Source of the DNA: Bacteroidota bacterium
Lineage (GTDB): Bacteria > Bacteroidota > Bacteroidia > Flavobacteriales > Schleiferiaceae
Length of the DNA stretch: 64,000 bases
NCBI GenBank assembly: GCA_003385605.1
Contig: QQUU01000087.1
Location: 30,362 to 94,361 of the forward strand
Direction: 5' to 3'
Shown here: positions 1 through 8,150 of the stretch, piece after piece
How the letters are laid out: each line of letters opens with the position of its first letter
Numbering within the stretch: the stretch's first letter is position 1
Program-made: the position numbers and the translations under genes
Notes under the pieces: generated by a model
Seen by the model: only the letters and a program-made list of their open reading frames with translations
Told to the model about the DNA's origin: nothing
The model's database searches: none

Positions 1-73
1 GTTCTTCCTGAAGTGCTTCTTCCAAAAACGGTCGCTTCCTCAATGCTTCCTCCAAGGCCTCTCGTAAATTCAT
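1..73 (-). CDS. 5' end of an unidentified gene, cut by the window edge
   Basis: Reading the minus strand from an ATG at 73-71 gives an open frame of 24 codons running off the window, beginning MNLREALEEALRKRPFLEEA. The segment is charged and helical. It recalls the N-terminus of small helical regulatory proteins whose opening contains a KSPFLEEAL-like motif, but this is from memory and too short to assign. It is divergent from the BaiN-type gene at 174, leaving about 100 bp for both promoters. The function is left open. Confidence 0.5.
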   Translation of the reverse strand, partial: MNLREALEEALRKRPFLEEALQEE

Positions 74-173
74 GTGCGTTCAATTTGTGGCAAAACTATC
101 ACTCTGTTTAATTTTAAACAAACCAATTCTATTTAAACATACCAAACATCCGCCTATTACGTACTTTTGTCTC

Positions 174-1397
174 ATGAATAACGTCGTTGTCATAGGAGGG
201 GGTGCTGCAGGTTTTTTTGCAGCCATATCTTGCGCTGAGGCGAACCCTGAACTAAATGTGCTGCTACTAGAAAAAGGAAAAGATGTCCTAGGTAAGGTGC
301 TTATCAGCGGCGGTGGTCGTTGTAATGTTACACACGCTTGCTTCGACCCAAAAGAATTGGCTACCTATTACCCTAGAGGGGCTAAAGAGCTACTGGGCCC
401 TTTTCATAAGTTTCAGCCAGGTGATACCATGGAGTGGTTTGCCGATCGTGGTGTAGAGCTCAAGATTGAAGCGGATAACCGCGTTTTCCCAGTGACCGAT
501 TCTTCATCAACCATAGCCGATTGTCTAATAGAAATGGCCGAAGCTGCCGGTGTACAGGTGCGTACTTCCTCTGGAGTCAAGGCATTTACTCAGGCTGAAG
601 ACGGTACCTGGCAAATTCTAACAACTTCTGGTGATTCATTAGTCGCAGATAAACTCATGGTTGCCCCGGGTTCTTCAAAAGGTATTTGGGACCAATTGAA
701 GAAGGCCGGTCATAAAATAGTACCTCCTGTACCTTCTTTATTTACGTTTAACATCAAAGATCCGCGAATCAAAGGTCTCAGTGGAATTAGTCTACCTCAT
801 GCTACGGTTCAGGTTGCAAGTTCTGATTTAGAAGCCTCAGGTCCCCTGTTAATCACACATTGGGGATTGAGTGGTCCAGCGGTATTGCGTTTGAGTGCTT
901 GGGGTGCACGCGAATTAAACGATAGATTTTACCGTTTCCCTATTCTGGTGAATTGGATTGGTCGCGATGAGGATGTAGTGGTATCTGAATTTCTTCGAGA
1001 GAAGAAGGAGAGTGGTAAAAAGCGAATAGGCAACCACACCCACTACGAGGTACCATTGCGACTATGGAAATCTATGGTTGATGCCGCAGGTATTCCAAAT
1101 ACTGCCACATGGGGAGATATTTCAAGCAAGCAGATCAAGGCTTTGGCAGGTGAATTGTGCAGTGCTGTTTATCAAGTCACTGGCAAGAGTACTTTTAAAG
1201 AAGAATTCGTCACAGCGGGAGGTGTTGATCTCAAAGATGTGAATTTCAAAACCTTCTCTTCTCGAGTTGTATCTAATTTGTTTTTTGCTGGTGAGATTCT
1301 AAATATTGATGGAATCACAGGTGGATTCAACTTTCAAGCAGCGTGGACTGGTGGTTTTTTAGCCGGCAATGCTATGGCTGGCTATCCCTTAGATTAG
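174..1397 (+). CDS. NAD(P)/FAD-dependent oxidoreductase, BaiN/YhiN (HI0933) family
   Basis: Predicted cytosolic flavoprotein. The N-terminus has a dinucleotide-binding Rossmann motif, VVIGGGAAGFFAAISCAE, followed by GKVLISGGGRCNVTHA, the second hallmark of the HI0933/YhiN family. The C-terminus has the matching FAD-contact segment FFAGEILNIDGITGGFNFQAAWTGG. About 407 residues, the usual family length. An open frame extends upstream to 72, but the ATG at 174 places the Rossmann strand right at the N-terminus as in homologues, and the extra upstream residues look non-coding. The physiological substrate of this family is mostly unknown. The 3' end overlaps the convergent gene by 9 bp. Confidence 0.85.
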   Translation: MNNVVVIGGGAAGFFAAISCAEANPELNVLLLEKGKDVLGKVLISGGGRCNVTHACFDPKELATYYPRGAKELLGPFHKFQPGDTMEWFADRGVELKIEADNRVFPVTDSSSTIADCLIEMAEAAGVQVRTSSGVKAFTQAEDGTWQILTTSGDSLVADKLMVAPGSSKGIWDQLKKAGHKIVPPVPSLFTFNIKDPRIKGLSGISLPHATVQVASSDLEASGPLLITHWGLSGPAVLRLSAWGARELNDRFYRFPILVNWIGRDEDVVVSEFLREKKESGKKRIGNHTHYEVPLRLWKSMVDAAGIPNTATWGDISSKQIKALAGELCSAVYQVTGKSTFKEEFVTAGGVDLKDVNFKTFSSRVVSNLFFAGEILNIDGITGGFNFQAAWTGGFLAGNAMAGYPLD

Positions 1398-1925
1398 GCC
1401 TTTTTTAGAAAGGTCTTGTAAGATTTTCTTGCCACGACTTTTCATCCCTGCACTGCCTGTCTCTAGTGCCCATTGTATGCTTTCCTGAAGTTCATGGGCC
1501 AATTCCGGATACCTTAAGACCAATTTGTGAAGAATACTCATGCTGTAGACTCTGGGTGCCACAGCATCGCTAGGTGTCATCAATACTTTGAAGCAATAGT
1601 CTGCGAGTAGCCCTTCACGTTCTTCGTGTCGGGGCAATCTATATTTAGAGTAATACCGCAGGATGAATCGCACTTCTGCATCCGTTTGTGTTTTTTCAAG
1701 TTGTTCAATCATCATTTTTTCCTTGATGTAGAACACCTCTGGTCGTTTATCGCTGACGTGATGAAGTATCCAACTTCCTCTTAGTCGCTCTTTTTCATTG
1801 CCGTTAAAGGCATATTCCAAGACCTCTTCGAGTTTGTCAGAGTGCTGGGTAGCCCACTGTATCCATTCCTGATACACGTGTTCTTTGTCAATGGTGATTT
1901 CGTTTAAAGCGGTTTTTAAATCCAT
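1389..1925 (-). CDS. conserved helical-repeat (HEAT-like) protein of unknown function
   Basis: A 178-residue soluble protein without signal peptide or membrane segment. It is almost entirely predicted helical, with repeating pairs such as EEVLEYAFNGNEKERLRGSWILHHV and YSMSILHKLVLRYPELAHEL, which suggests a short HEAT-like solenoid used for protein binding. It resembles small Bacteroidota proteins that I cannot name further. It is convergent with the BaiN-type gene (9-bp tail overlap) and divergent from the S24 regulator at 2014, so the 88-bp gap at 1926-2013 may serve both. Confidence 0.6.
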   Translation of the reverse strand: MDLKTALNEITIDKEHVYQEWIQWATQHSDKLEEVLEYAFNGNEKERLRGSWILHHVSDKRPEVFYIKEKMMIEQLEKTQTDAEVRFILRYYSKYRLPRHEEREGLLADYCFKVLMTPSDAVAPRVYSMSILHKLVLRYPELAHELQESIQWALETGSAGMKSRGKKILQDLSKKGLI

Positions 1926-1959
1926 CTACAGAAAAAAGAAGCTATATAATGATGAAAAT

Positions 1960-1981
1960 ATTAGAAATCTAATTAAATTAG
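1960..1981. promoter_or_regulatory. overlapping palindromes, candidate operator of the S24 regulator
   Basis: Three alternating half-sites lie 33-54 bp before the regulator start: ATTAG (1960-1964), CTAAT (1969-1973), ATTAG (1977-1981). Together they form two overlapping dyads: ATTAGA-AA-TCTAAT (1960-1973, perfect 6-bp arms) and CTAATT-A-AATTAG (1969-1981, perfect). The placement fits an autoregulatory operator for the HTH protein encoded at 2014, but the AT-rich composition makes chance dyads more likely and no binding evidence exists. Confidence 0.45.
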
Positions 1982-2013
1982 CATTGTAAAACTACCGATT
2001 AAAGATAGGTCTT

Positions 2014-2796
2014 ATGAATTACGTAAAGAACAATCTCAAATTTCTTCGCAAGAAGGAAGCGCTTACGCAAGAGCAGTTGGCTACTAAGATAGGTGTGAAA
2101 CGTGCCATGATTGGGGCGTATGAGGAGGGAAGGGCAGAGCCTAGACTCCACACGTTACAGCATTTAGCGGCGTATTTCCAGGTGCGTTTGGATGATTTCG
2201 TAAACAAAGACCTCAGTGGTTCTGGTTCTATTCCTAAGGCAGATGTAAGTGGTGCACAACTTCGTATCCTCCCTGTTATTGTTGATGGTACGGAGGAAAA
2301 GGAGCTGGGAACACTTGTACCGGTTAAAGCTTCAGCAGGTTACCTATCAGGTTATGGCGATGCCGATTACATTGGCGCACTTCCTCGTTTCTCTATGCCA
2401 TTTCCAGAATTACCTCAGGATCGTACGTATCGCGTTTTCCAAATTCGCGGCGAGAGTATGTTGCCTATCAAACCGGGTTCTTATGTCATTACAGAATATA
2501 TCCAGGATTGGAAGTCCATTCGTAATGATGAATGTTACGTACTCATTACTAAAGACGAAGGTGTAGTGTACAAGCGCGTCATCAACAACTTGCACATCGG
2601 CGAACTCATGTTAAAGTCCGACAACCCTCAGTTTGCCCCCTATACCGTTCCTGTAGATCGTCTTGTTGAAGTTTGGCGCGCTGTAGGATACACCAGTTTC
2701 GAACTGCCGTCTGCGGGCAATAACCAAGACATGTCGCAACTCATGCACATGATGGCAGATTTGAAAAAGGAAATGAATCAACTGAAAGACAACTAA
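2014..2796 (+). CDS. XRE-HTH / S24 (LexA-like) self-cleaving regulator
   Basis: A 260-residue regulator. Residues 5-65 form an XRE-type helix-turn-helix (LTQEQLATKIGVKRAMIGAYEEG). The C-terminal half is an S24 peptidase domain with Ser148 (GESM) and Lys187 (VYKRV). An Ala108-Gly109 dipeptide lies 39 residues before the serine, and the lysine 39 residues after it; in E. coli LexA (A84-G85, S119, K156) the spacings are 34 and 37. That geometry predicts RecA-stimulated autocleavage. It precedes dinB, an SRAP gene and a dnaE2-like gene on the same strand, so it is probably the repressor of this damage-inducible cassette. It differs from classical LexA in having an XRE rather than a winged-helix DNA-binding domain. 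A C-terminal tail (about 235-260) is predicted coiled coil. Confidence 0.88.
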   Translation: MNYVKNNLKFLRKKEALTQEQLATKIGVKRAMIGAYEEGRAEPRLHTLQHLAAYFQVRLDDFVNKDLSGSGSIPKADVSGAQLRILPVIVDGTEEKELGTLVPVKASAGYLSGYGDADYIGALPRFSMPFPELPQDRTYRVFQIRGESMLPIKPGSYVITEYIQDWKSIRNDECYVLITKDEGVVYKRVINNLHIGELMLKSDNPQFAPYTVPVDRLVEVWRAVGYTSFELPSAGNNQDMSQLMHMMADLKKEMNQLKDN

Positions 2797-2833
2797 TTAA
2801 ATCCTCGTTTTATTGGATTTTCTCCTTCAAATT

Positions 2834-2853
2834 GAGCGGCTCTTGGGCCGCTC
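2834..2853 (+). other. GC-rich hairpin upstream of dinB
   Basis: GAGCGGC (2834-2840) and GCCGCTC (2847-2853) form a perfect 7-bp stem with a 6-nt loop, between the regulator stop and the dinB ATG. No T-run follows, so it is not a typical intrinsic terminator. It could be an RNA processing or attenuation structure in a regulator-dinB transcript. It lies 33 nt before the start codon. Confidence 0.4.
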
Positions 2854-2886
2854 GACTTGCCTGAGGACTGTCCAAACCCAGCCCAA

Positions 2887-4098
2887 ATGGAACGCTCAAT
2901 CCTACATATGGACCTCGATACTTTCTTCGTTTCTGTAGAAAGGTTGATGGACTCAAGGCTAAACAACCGTCCCATTATTATTGGTGGAACAGGAGATAGA
3001 GGAGTAGTAGCGGCATGTAGTTACGAGACTCGCAAGTTTGGTGTTCATTCTGCCATGCCTGTTCGTATGGCTCGTGAACTCTGCCCTGAAGCCATCATCA
3101 TTCGAGGAAATTCTGCCAATTATTCCAAGTATTCAAACCTGGTAACAGATGTGATTAAGGAACAGGTTCCTGTTTATGAGAAAACGTCCGTCGACGAGTT
3201 CTATGCAGATCTCACAGGGATGGACCGCTTCTTTGGCACCTTTAAGTTCTCAAGCGAGCTTAGAGATCGCGTTATACGCGAAACAGGTCTGCCCATAAGC
3301 TTTGGTCTCTCTATCAATAAGACCGTTAGTAAGGTCGCTACCGGTGAGGCTAAGCCAAACAATAAGATTTATGTAGAGAAAGGTCTTGAACGTCCTTTTT
3401 TAGCACCCTTATCAGTACGTAAGATCCCGATGGTGGGAGAGAAGACCTACCAGACCTTGCGCAATTTGGGTGTACGACGCATCCAAACCTTACAAGAAAT
3501 GCCCTTAGAGATGATGCAAAGTGTCATGGGTAAACACGGCTCGGTCATCTGGCACAAAGCCCAGGGTGTAGACCAAAGCCCTGTTATTCCTTACCAAGAA
3601 CGTAAGAGCATCTCCACCGAACGCACTTTTGCGAAGGATACCATTGATGTGGTAAAGCTTGAAGGAATTATCGTGGCTATGGCAGAAAATCTAGCGTACC
3701 AGCTTCGTCGTGGCGACAAACTCACTTCATGTATTACTGTGAAAATTCGCTACTCAGATTTCAATACACATACTCTTCAAGCACGAATACCATATACGGC
3801 AGCTGATCATGTGCTTATCCCGAAGGTGAAAGAATTGTTCAAACGCCTCTTCGAACGCCGTCTACTGGTACGACTAGTAGGAGTCCGTTTCTCGCACTTG
3901 GTGGGTGGTGGCTACCAAATGAACCTCTTTGAGGAGAGCGAGGAGTTAAGTCGCCTTTACGGTGCTATGGATCATATTCGCCAGCGCTTTGGAGACCGTT
4001 CTGTACTTCGTGCCGTGAGTTTGGGAGCAAAGACCATAGGCCGTACCAACCCTTTCAATGGTGAGCCGCCACCACTGTTGGCAAATAGACATCGATAA
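2887..4098 (+). CDS. dinB: Y-family DNA polymerase IV (DinB)
   Basis: Translesion polymerase, 403 residues from the ATG at 2887. That start gives MERSILHMDLDTFF, as in Pol IV; an upstream TTG at 2857 was rejected. The catalytic set is intact: Asp9 in MDLDTFF and Asp103-Glu104 in SVDEFYADLTG, with Phe14 in the steric-gate position. The fingers/thumb region includes FGLSINKTVSKVATGEAKP and a helix-hairpin-helix (IPMVGEKTYQTLRNLG). Near the C-terminus QMNLF fits a beta-clamp-binding motif. Because the acidic residues are retained, this is an active-type polymerase and not the inactive ImuB seen in imuA-imuB-dnaE2 cassettes. It follows the S24 regulator by 90 bp and precedes the SRAP gene by 24 bp. 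Confidence 0.95.
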   Translation: MERSILHMDLDTFFVSVERLMDSRLNNRPIIIGGTGDRGVVAACSYETRKFGVHSAMPVRMARELCPEAIIIRGNSANYSKYSNLVTDVIKEQVPVYEKTSVDEFYADLTGMDRFFGTFKFSSELRDRVIRETGLPISFGLSINKTVSKVATGEAKPNNKIYVEKGLERPFLAPLSVRKIPMVGEKTYQTLRNLGVRRIQTLQEMPLEMMQSVMGKHGSVIWHKAQGVDQSPVIPYQERKSISTERTFAKDTIDVVKLEGIIVAMAENLAYQLRRGDKLTSCITVKIRYSDFNTHTLQARIPYTAADHVLIPKVKELFKRLFERRLLVRLVGVRFSHLVGGGYQMNLFEESEELSRLYGAMDHIRQRFGDRSVLRAVSLGAKTIGRTNPFNGEPPPLLANRHR

Positions 4099-4122
4099 AA
4101 GACTAACTTAATATTCTCCTAA

Positions 4123-4932
4123 ATGTGTGGTAGATACGTAAATATCAGTAAAATCAAAGCCGTTGAAAAACGCTTTAGCGCTATTGTAGAGCGTCCAGAT
4201 CTTTATGCGCCTAATACAAACATAGGTATAGGAACCCTTGCGCCTATTATCACCCAGGAGCGTCCAGATGTAATCAAACATTATCAGTTTGGTTTTACAC
4301 CGTATTGGGCGAAGAAGCCATTTCATCTATTTAACGCTAGATCTGAAGGCGACCACAATAAGGAAAACGACACCTCTTACCGCGGTGCTAAGGGCATTAC
4401 CACCAAGCCGGCATTTCGCCAAAGCATACGCTCTAAACGTTGCCTGGTATTGGCAGATGCCTTTATTGAAGGGCCTAAGGTAGAGCGTTTGTCTAAGCCC
4501 TATGTGATGTATAAGCGAGACGGTAGTCCGTTTGCCTTTGCAGGTATTTACGACACATGGGTAAATCCAGATACGGGTGAAATGATTGACTCTTTTGCCA
4601 TCATTACTACAGTAAGTAACAAGATCACAGCAGCGATATCGCACCACAGATCTCCTGTAATACTTCAAGAGGAAGACGAGAGTATTTGGTTAGACCCCAG
4701 TACGCCGCTAGCAGAAGTTACGGATGTGCTACAACCTTATCCGGCAGAAGAGCTCAATGCGTATCCTATTTCAGCGGCCATTAAGAACCCTAGGAGCAAT
4801 GGTCCAGAGTTATTGAAGCCTATAGGTCAGCGCATTATCCCCGAGTATGATTATGAGATTTATTCGCATCTCAGTTTGCAGGGAATGGGAATGACTCAGG
4901 CACGTCAACGCAAGTTAGATTTCGGTTTTTAA
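4123..4932 (+). CDS. SOS response-associated peptidase, SRAP/YedK/HMCES family
   Basis: Predicted to crosslink to abasic sites in single-stranded DNA through its N-terminal cysteine. Family residues are visible: MCGRY with Cys2 (exposed after Met removal), Asn71 in NARSE, Glu116 in ADAFIEG (the position of the GFYEW glutamate), and His174 in HHRSPVIL (equivalent of HDRMPVIL). Length is 269 residues, slightly longer than E. coli YedK. It lies 24 bp after dinB and 20 bp before the dnaE2-like gene, in keeping with a role in the same lesion-tolerance operon. Confidence 0.92.
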   Translation: MCGRYVNISKIKAVEKRFSAIVERPDLYAPNTNIGIGTLAPIITQERPDVIKHYQFGFTPYWAKKPFHLFNARSEGDHNKENDTSYRGAKGITTKPAFRQSIRSKRCLVLADAFIEGPKVERLSKPYVMYKRDGSPFAFAGIYDTWVNPDTGEMIDSFAIITTVSNKITAAISHHRSPVILQEEDESIWLDPSTPLAEVTDVLQPYPAEELNAYPISAAIKNPRSNGPELLKPIGQRIIPEYDYEIYSHLSLQGMGMTQARQRKLDFGF

Positions 4933-4952
4933 TCCGCTTTTAAGTATTTGAA

Positions 4953-7900
4953 ATGCTCGTAAATACGCACAGTTACTACAGTTTGCGTTATGGGGCCGTA
5001 TCCCCGAAAGACTGGGTGAGTTTGTTTAAAGCACAGCCGTGGTCACACATGGCTTTGACCGATATCAACAATACTTCTGCGTGCATGACAGCATTGTATT
5101 TACTGAAAGATGAAGTAGGCAAGCAACCGGTCATAGGAGTAGATTTTAGAAACGGTACCCAGCAGAAATACGTTGTATTAGCCCGTAATTGGGAAGGTTT
5201 TAAGCAGATCAATGACCATCTTTCTTGGCACTTATCGCGTAAAGTCAAATTCCCTGAAAGAGCACCAAGAGAGTATTTGAAAGATACTTGGATTATTTAT
5301 AAAAACAGGGAGGGAATAGAGGTTAGTGCGCTGGAAAACAACGAGTTGATAGGCGTTGCCCCAGAGCTGATTAGTTCGCTGCACATTCACAAATTGCGTG
5401 CTTACGAGCATAAGCTTATTGCTTTTCCTACTGCTACTTTTCGCGGTAAGCGTGATTTCAATGCACACCGACTCTTACGTGCTATCGACGAAAACACATT
5501 GTTGAGCAAACTGCAGAAGGAACAACAAGCTTCTGAAACAGACCTCTATTTAGACGACAAGGGGCTGAAAGAGACGTACAAAGATTATCCGTGGCTTCTA
5601 CGCAATGCCCAGCAAGTTTTAGAATCCTGTCAAGTTGAATTGCCAGACGAACCTGCACTGAACCTTCAGACCTATACGGGTTCAAGGAAGAAGGATGTAA
5701 AGCTCTTGAAGAAGCTGTGTTATGACGGACTAACTTACCGCTATCCTCAGGCGGACTTTAAGGTGCGTGAAAGGATTGAAAAGGAATTGCAACTCATTGA
5801 GCAAAAGAACTTTGTGTCCTATTTCTTGATTAATTGGGACATTGTGAACTACGCACAAAAGCGCGGCTATTTCTATGTAGGGCGGGGGAGCGGTGCAAAC
5901 TCTATTGTCGCTTACCTGCTCAAGATTACGGATGTTGACCCTATTGAGCTTGACTTATATTTTGAACGTTTTATTAATCTCTATAGAACTTCGCCTCCAG
6001 ACTTTGATCTCGATTTCTCATGGCGTGATCGCGACGATATCACTCAATATATTTTCAAGCGTTTCCCAAACACAGCACTGCTAGCGACCTACAATACATT
6101 CCAATACAAAGCAGTAGTTCGAGAGCTAGGAAAGGTATTTGGTCTTCCAAAGCACGAGATAGATAAGCTCAGTATAGGAAAGTTTAATAGTGGAGACCTC
6201 GATCATCTTGCACACCTTGTATTGCGCTACAGCACCTATATACAGGGATTCCCTAGTCACTTGAGCATCCATGCAGGAGGTATACTTATAGCGAATGACA
6301 GTATACATTATCGCACGGCCACTTTTATGCCACCGAAAGGTTTTCCCACGACCCAGTTTGATATGGTCGTTGCTGAAGACATAGGTCTGCACAAATTTGA
6401 CATCTTGAGTCAGCGGGGACTGAGTAAGATTCAAGACGCATTGGCCCTAGTTCGCAGGAACCATAAAAATGCCGAACCTTTTGATATCAGAGACTTACAG
6501 CGATTCAAAGAGGATGAAAAGGTCAAGGATTTATTGAGAAACGGTAAGGCTACAGGGTGTTTTTATGTAGAATCACCTGCTATGCGAATGCTGTTGACGA
6601 AACTTAGAGTCGATACCTATTTAGGCCTCGTTGCAGCCAGCTCCATCATCCGTCCTGGCGTGAGTAATAGCGGGATGATGCGGGAATATATTCTCCGTTT
6701 TACCGATCCTTCAAAACGCAAGGATGCACATCCAGTAATGCTTGAGATTATGCCCGATACTTTCGGTGTGATGGTCTATCAAGAAGATGTGATTAAAGTG
6801 GCGCACTATTTTGCCGGCTTGACACTGGGTGAAGCTGATGTTTTACGCCGTGGGATGTCAGGTAAATTTAGGTCAAGAGACGAGTTTAAACGTGTTGAAA
6901 ATCAATATTTTAAGAACTGTAAGGAACGGGGATATACCGATGAACTTGCCCGTGAAATTTGGCGTCAGATTGAGAGCTTTGCGGGCTATGCTTTTGCTAA
7001 GGGACACAGTGCTTCCTATGCTGTGGAAAGCTACCAAAGCTTGTATTTAAAGGCGCATTATCCCTTGGAGTATATGGTTGCTACCATTAATAATTTTGGT
7101 GGTTTTTATCGGACGGAGTTCTACGTTCACGAGGCACGTAAGAACGGAGGAACTATTGAACCGCCTTGTGTTCAGCACGGTGATTATCCCACTACAGTAG
7201 AGGAAACGACGATTTATCTAGGTTTTGTGCTATTGCACGGACTGGACCAAAATATTGGGGTAGAGATTGCCAAAATACGTGAGGAGGGAGGGCTGTTTAC
7301 TGATCTGGCTGACTTTATAGCCCGTGTACCCGCTGGTATAGAGCAAGTAAGTCTGCTTATTCGCATTGGTGCTTTTCGATTTACAGGGATAGCCAAGCAG
7401 ACCTTGCTTTGGGAAGCCCACCACATGTTAAAGGGTCGAACAACCAAAGATGTAGTAACCGCTGTTCCTAGTCTATTCAAGGGTGCTACACAAAATCACG
7501 ACTATAAGGTGCCTCTATTGACGCAGACTAGGCTAGAAGAGGCCTTTGATCAAATCGAACTTCTTGGATTCCCGCTGTGTAATCCCTTTGAATTGGCCGA
7601 TGAGGAAATAGAACAAGGAACTACAGCAATAGAACTGTCGTCTAAACTGGGGCATTTTGTTATTGCCTATGGATACCTGGTAACGGTGAAGGATACAAAG
7701 ACCTCGAAAGGTGAACGCATGAATTTCGCGACTTTCCTAGACGAGAATGGCGATTACATGGATAGTGTGCATTTTCCGAACATCGCCAAGCAATTTCCAT
7801 TTCGTGGTAAAGGTCTGTACAAAATCCAGGGCCGTGTTACCGAAGAGTTTGGGTTCTTTAGCATTGAGGCATCTGCCTTGTATAAAGTTTCTATGATTCC

Positions 7901-8000
7901 CGATCCGCGCTATGAAGATGATATGGCGCGTCCTAAGGACAATTACAGTAAAACTCGGAGGACTATGAAGAAGGGGAAGAACTCTACAGCGATAAATTAA
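4953..8000 (+). CDS. dnaE2: DnaE2-like error-prone DNA polymerase III alpha subunit
   Basis: C-family DNA polymerase of 1015 residues, shorter than replicative DnaE and close to the length of error-prone DnaE2. An N-terminal PHP domain (from THSYYSLRYG) is followed by the polymerase core with YVGRGSGANSIVAYLL, the catalytic-aspartate motif PPDFDLDFSWRDRDDI, and KFDILSQRGLSKI carrying the third acidic position. A C-terminal OB-fold-like segment (FVIAYGYLVTVKDTKTSKGE) ends in a basic tail. It sits last in a plus-strand series after the S24 regulator, dinB and SRAP genes, the context in which mutagenic C-family polymerases are found. A polymerase assay would be needed to confirm error-prone rather than replicative use; the assignment rests on size and neighbours. 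Confidence 0.85.
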   Translation: MLVNTHSYYSLRYGAVSPKDWVSLFKAQPWSHMALTDINNTSACMTALYLLKDEVGKQPVIGVDFRNGTQQKYVVLARNWEGFKQINDHLSWHLSRKVKFPERAPREYLKDTWIIYKNREGIEVSALENNELIGVAPELISSLHIHKLRAYEHKLIAFPTATFRGKRDFNAHRLLRAIDENTLLSKLQKEQQASETDLYLDDKGLKETYKDYPWLLRNAQQVLESCQVELPDEPALNLQTYTGSRKKDVKLLKKLCYDGLTYRYPQADFKVRERIEKELQLIEQKNFVSYFLINWDIVNYAQKRGYFYVGRGSGANSIVAYLLKITDVDPIELDLYFERFINLYRTSPPDFDLDFSWRDRDDITQYIFKRFPNTALLATYNTFQYKAVVRELGKVFGLPKHEIDKLSIGKFNSGDLDHLAHLVLRYSTYIQGFPSHLSIHAGGILIANDSIHYRTATFMPPKGFPTTQFDMVVAEDIGLHKFDILSQRGLSKIQDALALVRRNHKNAEPFDIRDLQRFKEDEKVKDLLRNGKATGCFYVESPAMRMLLTKLRVDTYLGLVAASSIIRPGVSNSGMMREYILRFTDPSKRKDAHPVMLEIMPDTFGVMVYQEDVIKVAHYFAGLTLGEADVLRRGMSGKFRSRDEFKRVENQYFKNCKERGYTDELAREIWRQIESFAGYAFAKGHSASYAVESYQSLYLKAHYPLEYMVATINNFGGFYRTEFYVHEARKNGGTIEPPCVQHGDYPTTVEETTIYLGFVLLHGLDQNIGVEIAKIREEGGLFTDLADFIARVPAGIEQVSLLIRIGAFRFTGIAKQTLLWEAHHMLKGRTTKDVVTAVPSLFKGATQNHDYKVPLLTQTRLEEAFDQIELLGFPLCNPFELADEEIEQGTTAIELSSKLGHFVIAYGYLVTVKDTKTSKGERMNFATFLDENGDYMDSVHFPNIAKQFPFRGKGLYKIQGRVTEEFGFFSIEASALYKVSMIPDPRYEDDMARPKDNYSKTRRTMKKGKNSTAIN

Positions 8001-8094
8001 CCATATCAGTCTTCTTTACAAAAACACTATTTAACATAATGTATATTATAATTCAAATAGATTTAAAGAGAAACACCGCAGAAGAAAAACATCC

Positions 8095-8130
8095 ACCAAT
8101 AAAAAACCCCAGAGCAATGCTCCAGGGTTT
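8095..8130 (-). terminator. intrinsic terminator of the TPR gene
   Basis: On the minus strand a 12-bp stem (AAACCCTGGAGC / GCTCTGGGGTTT, two G-U pairs) closes a 3-nt ATT loop and runs into a T-tract (positions 8106 down to 8101). It lies about 20 bp beyond the stop of the TPR gene that ends at 8151. The plus-strand dnaE2-like gene ends 100 bp away and shows no clear terminator of its own. Confidence 0.85.
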
Positions 8131-8150
8131 CTCTAAATCGTAACGGAATG

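Noticed and set aside
72..173. N-terminal extension of the BaiN-type gene from 72
   Set aside because: The 34 extra residues precede a Rossmann fold that should begin close to the N-terminus, and the stretch overlaps the likely promoter area of two divergent genes.
4953..8000. Replicative DNA polymerase III alpha (dnaE1) for this gene
   Set aside because: The protein is shorter than replicative DnaE and sits in the lesion-bypass cassette; however this is not decisive without finding the other dnaE.
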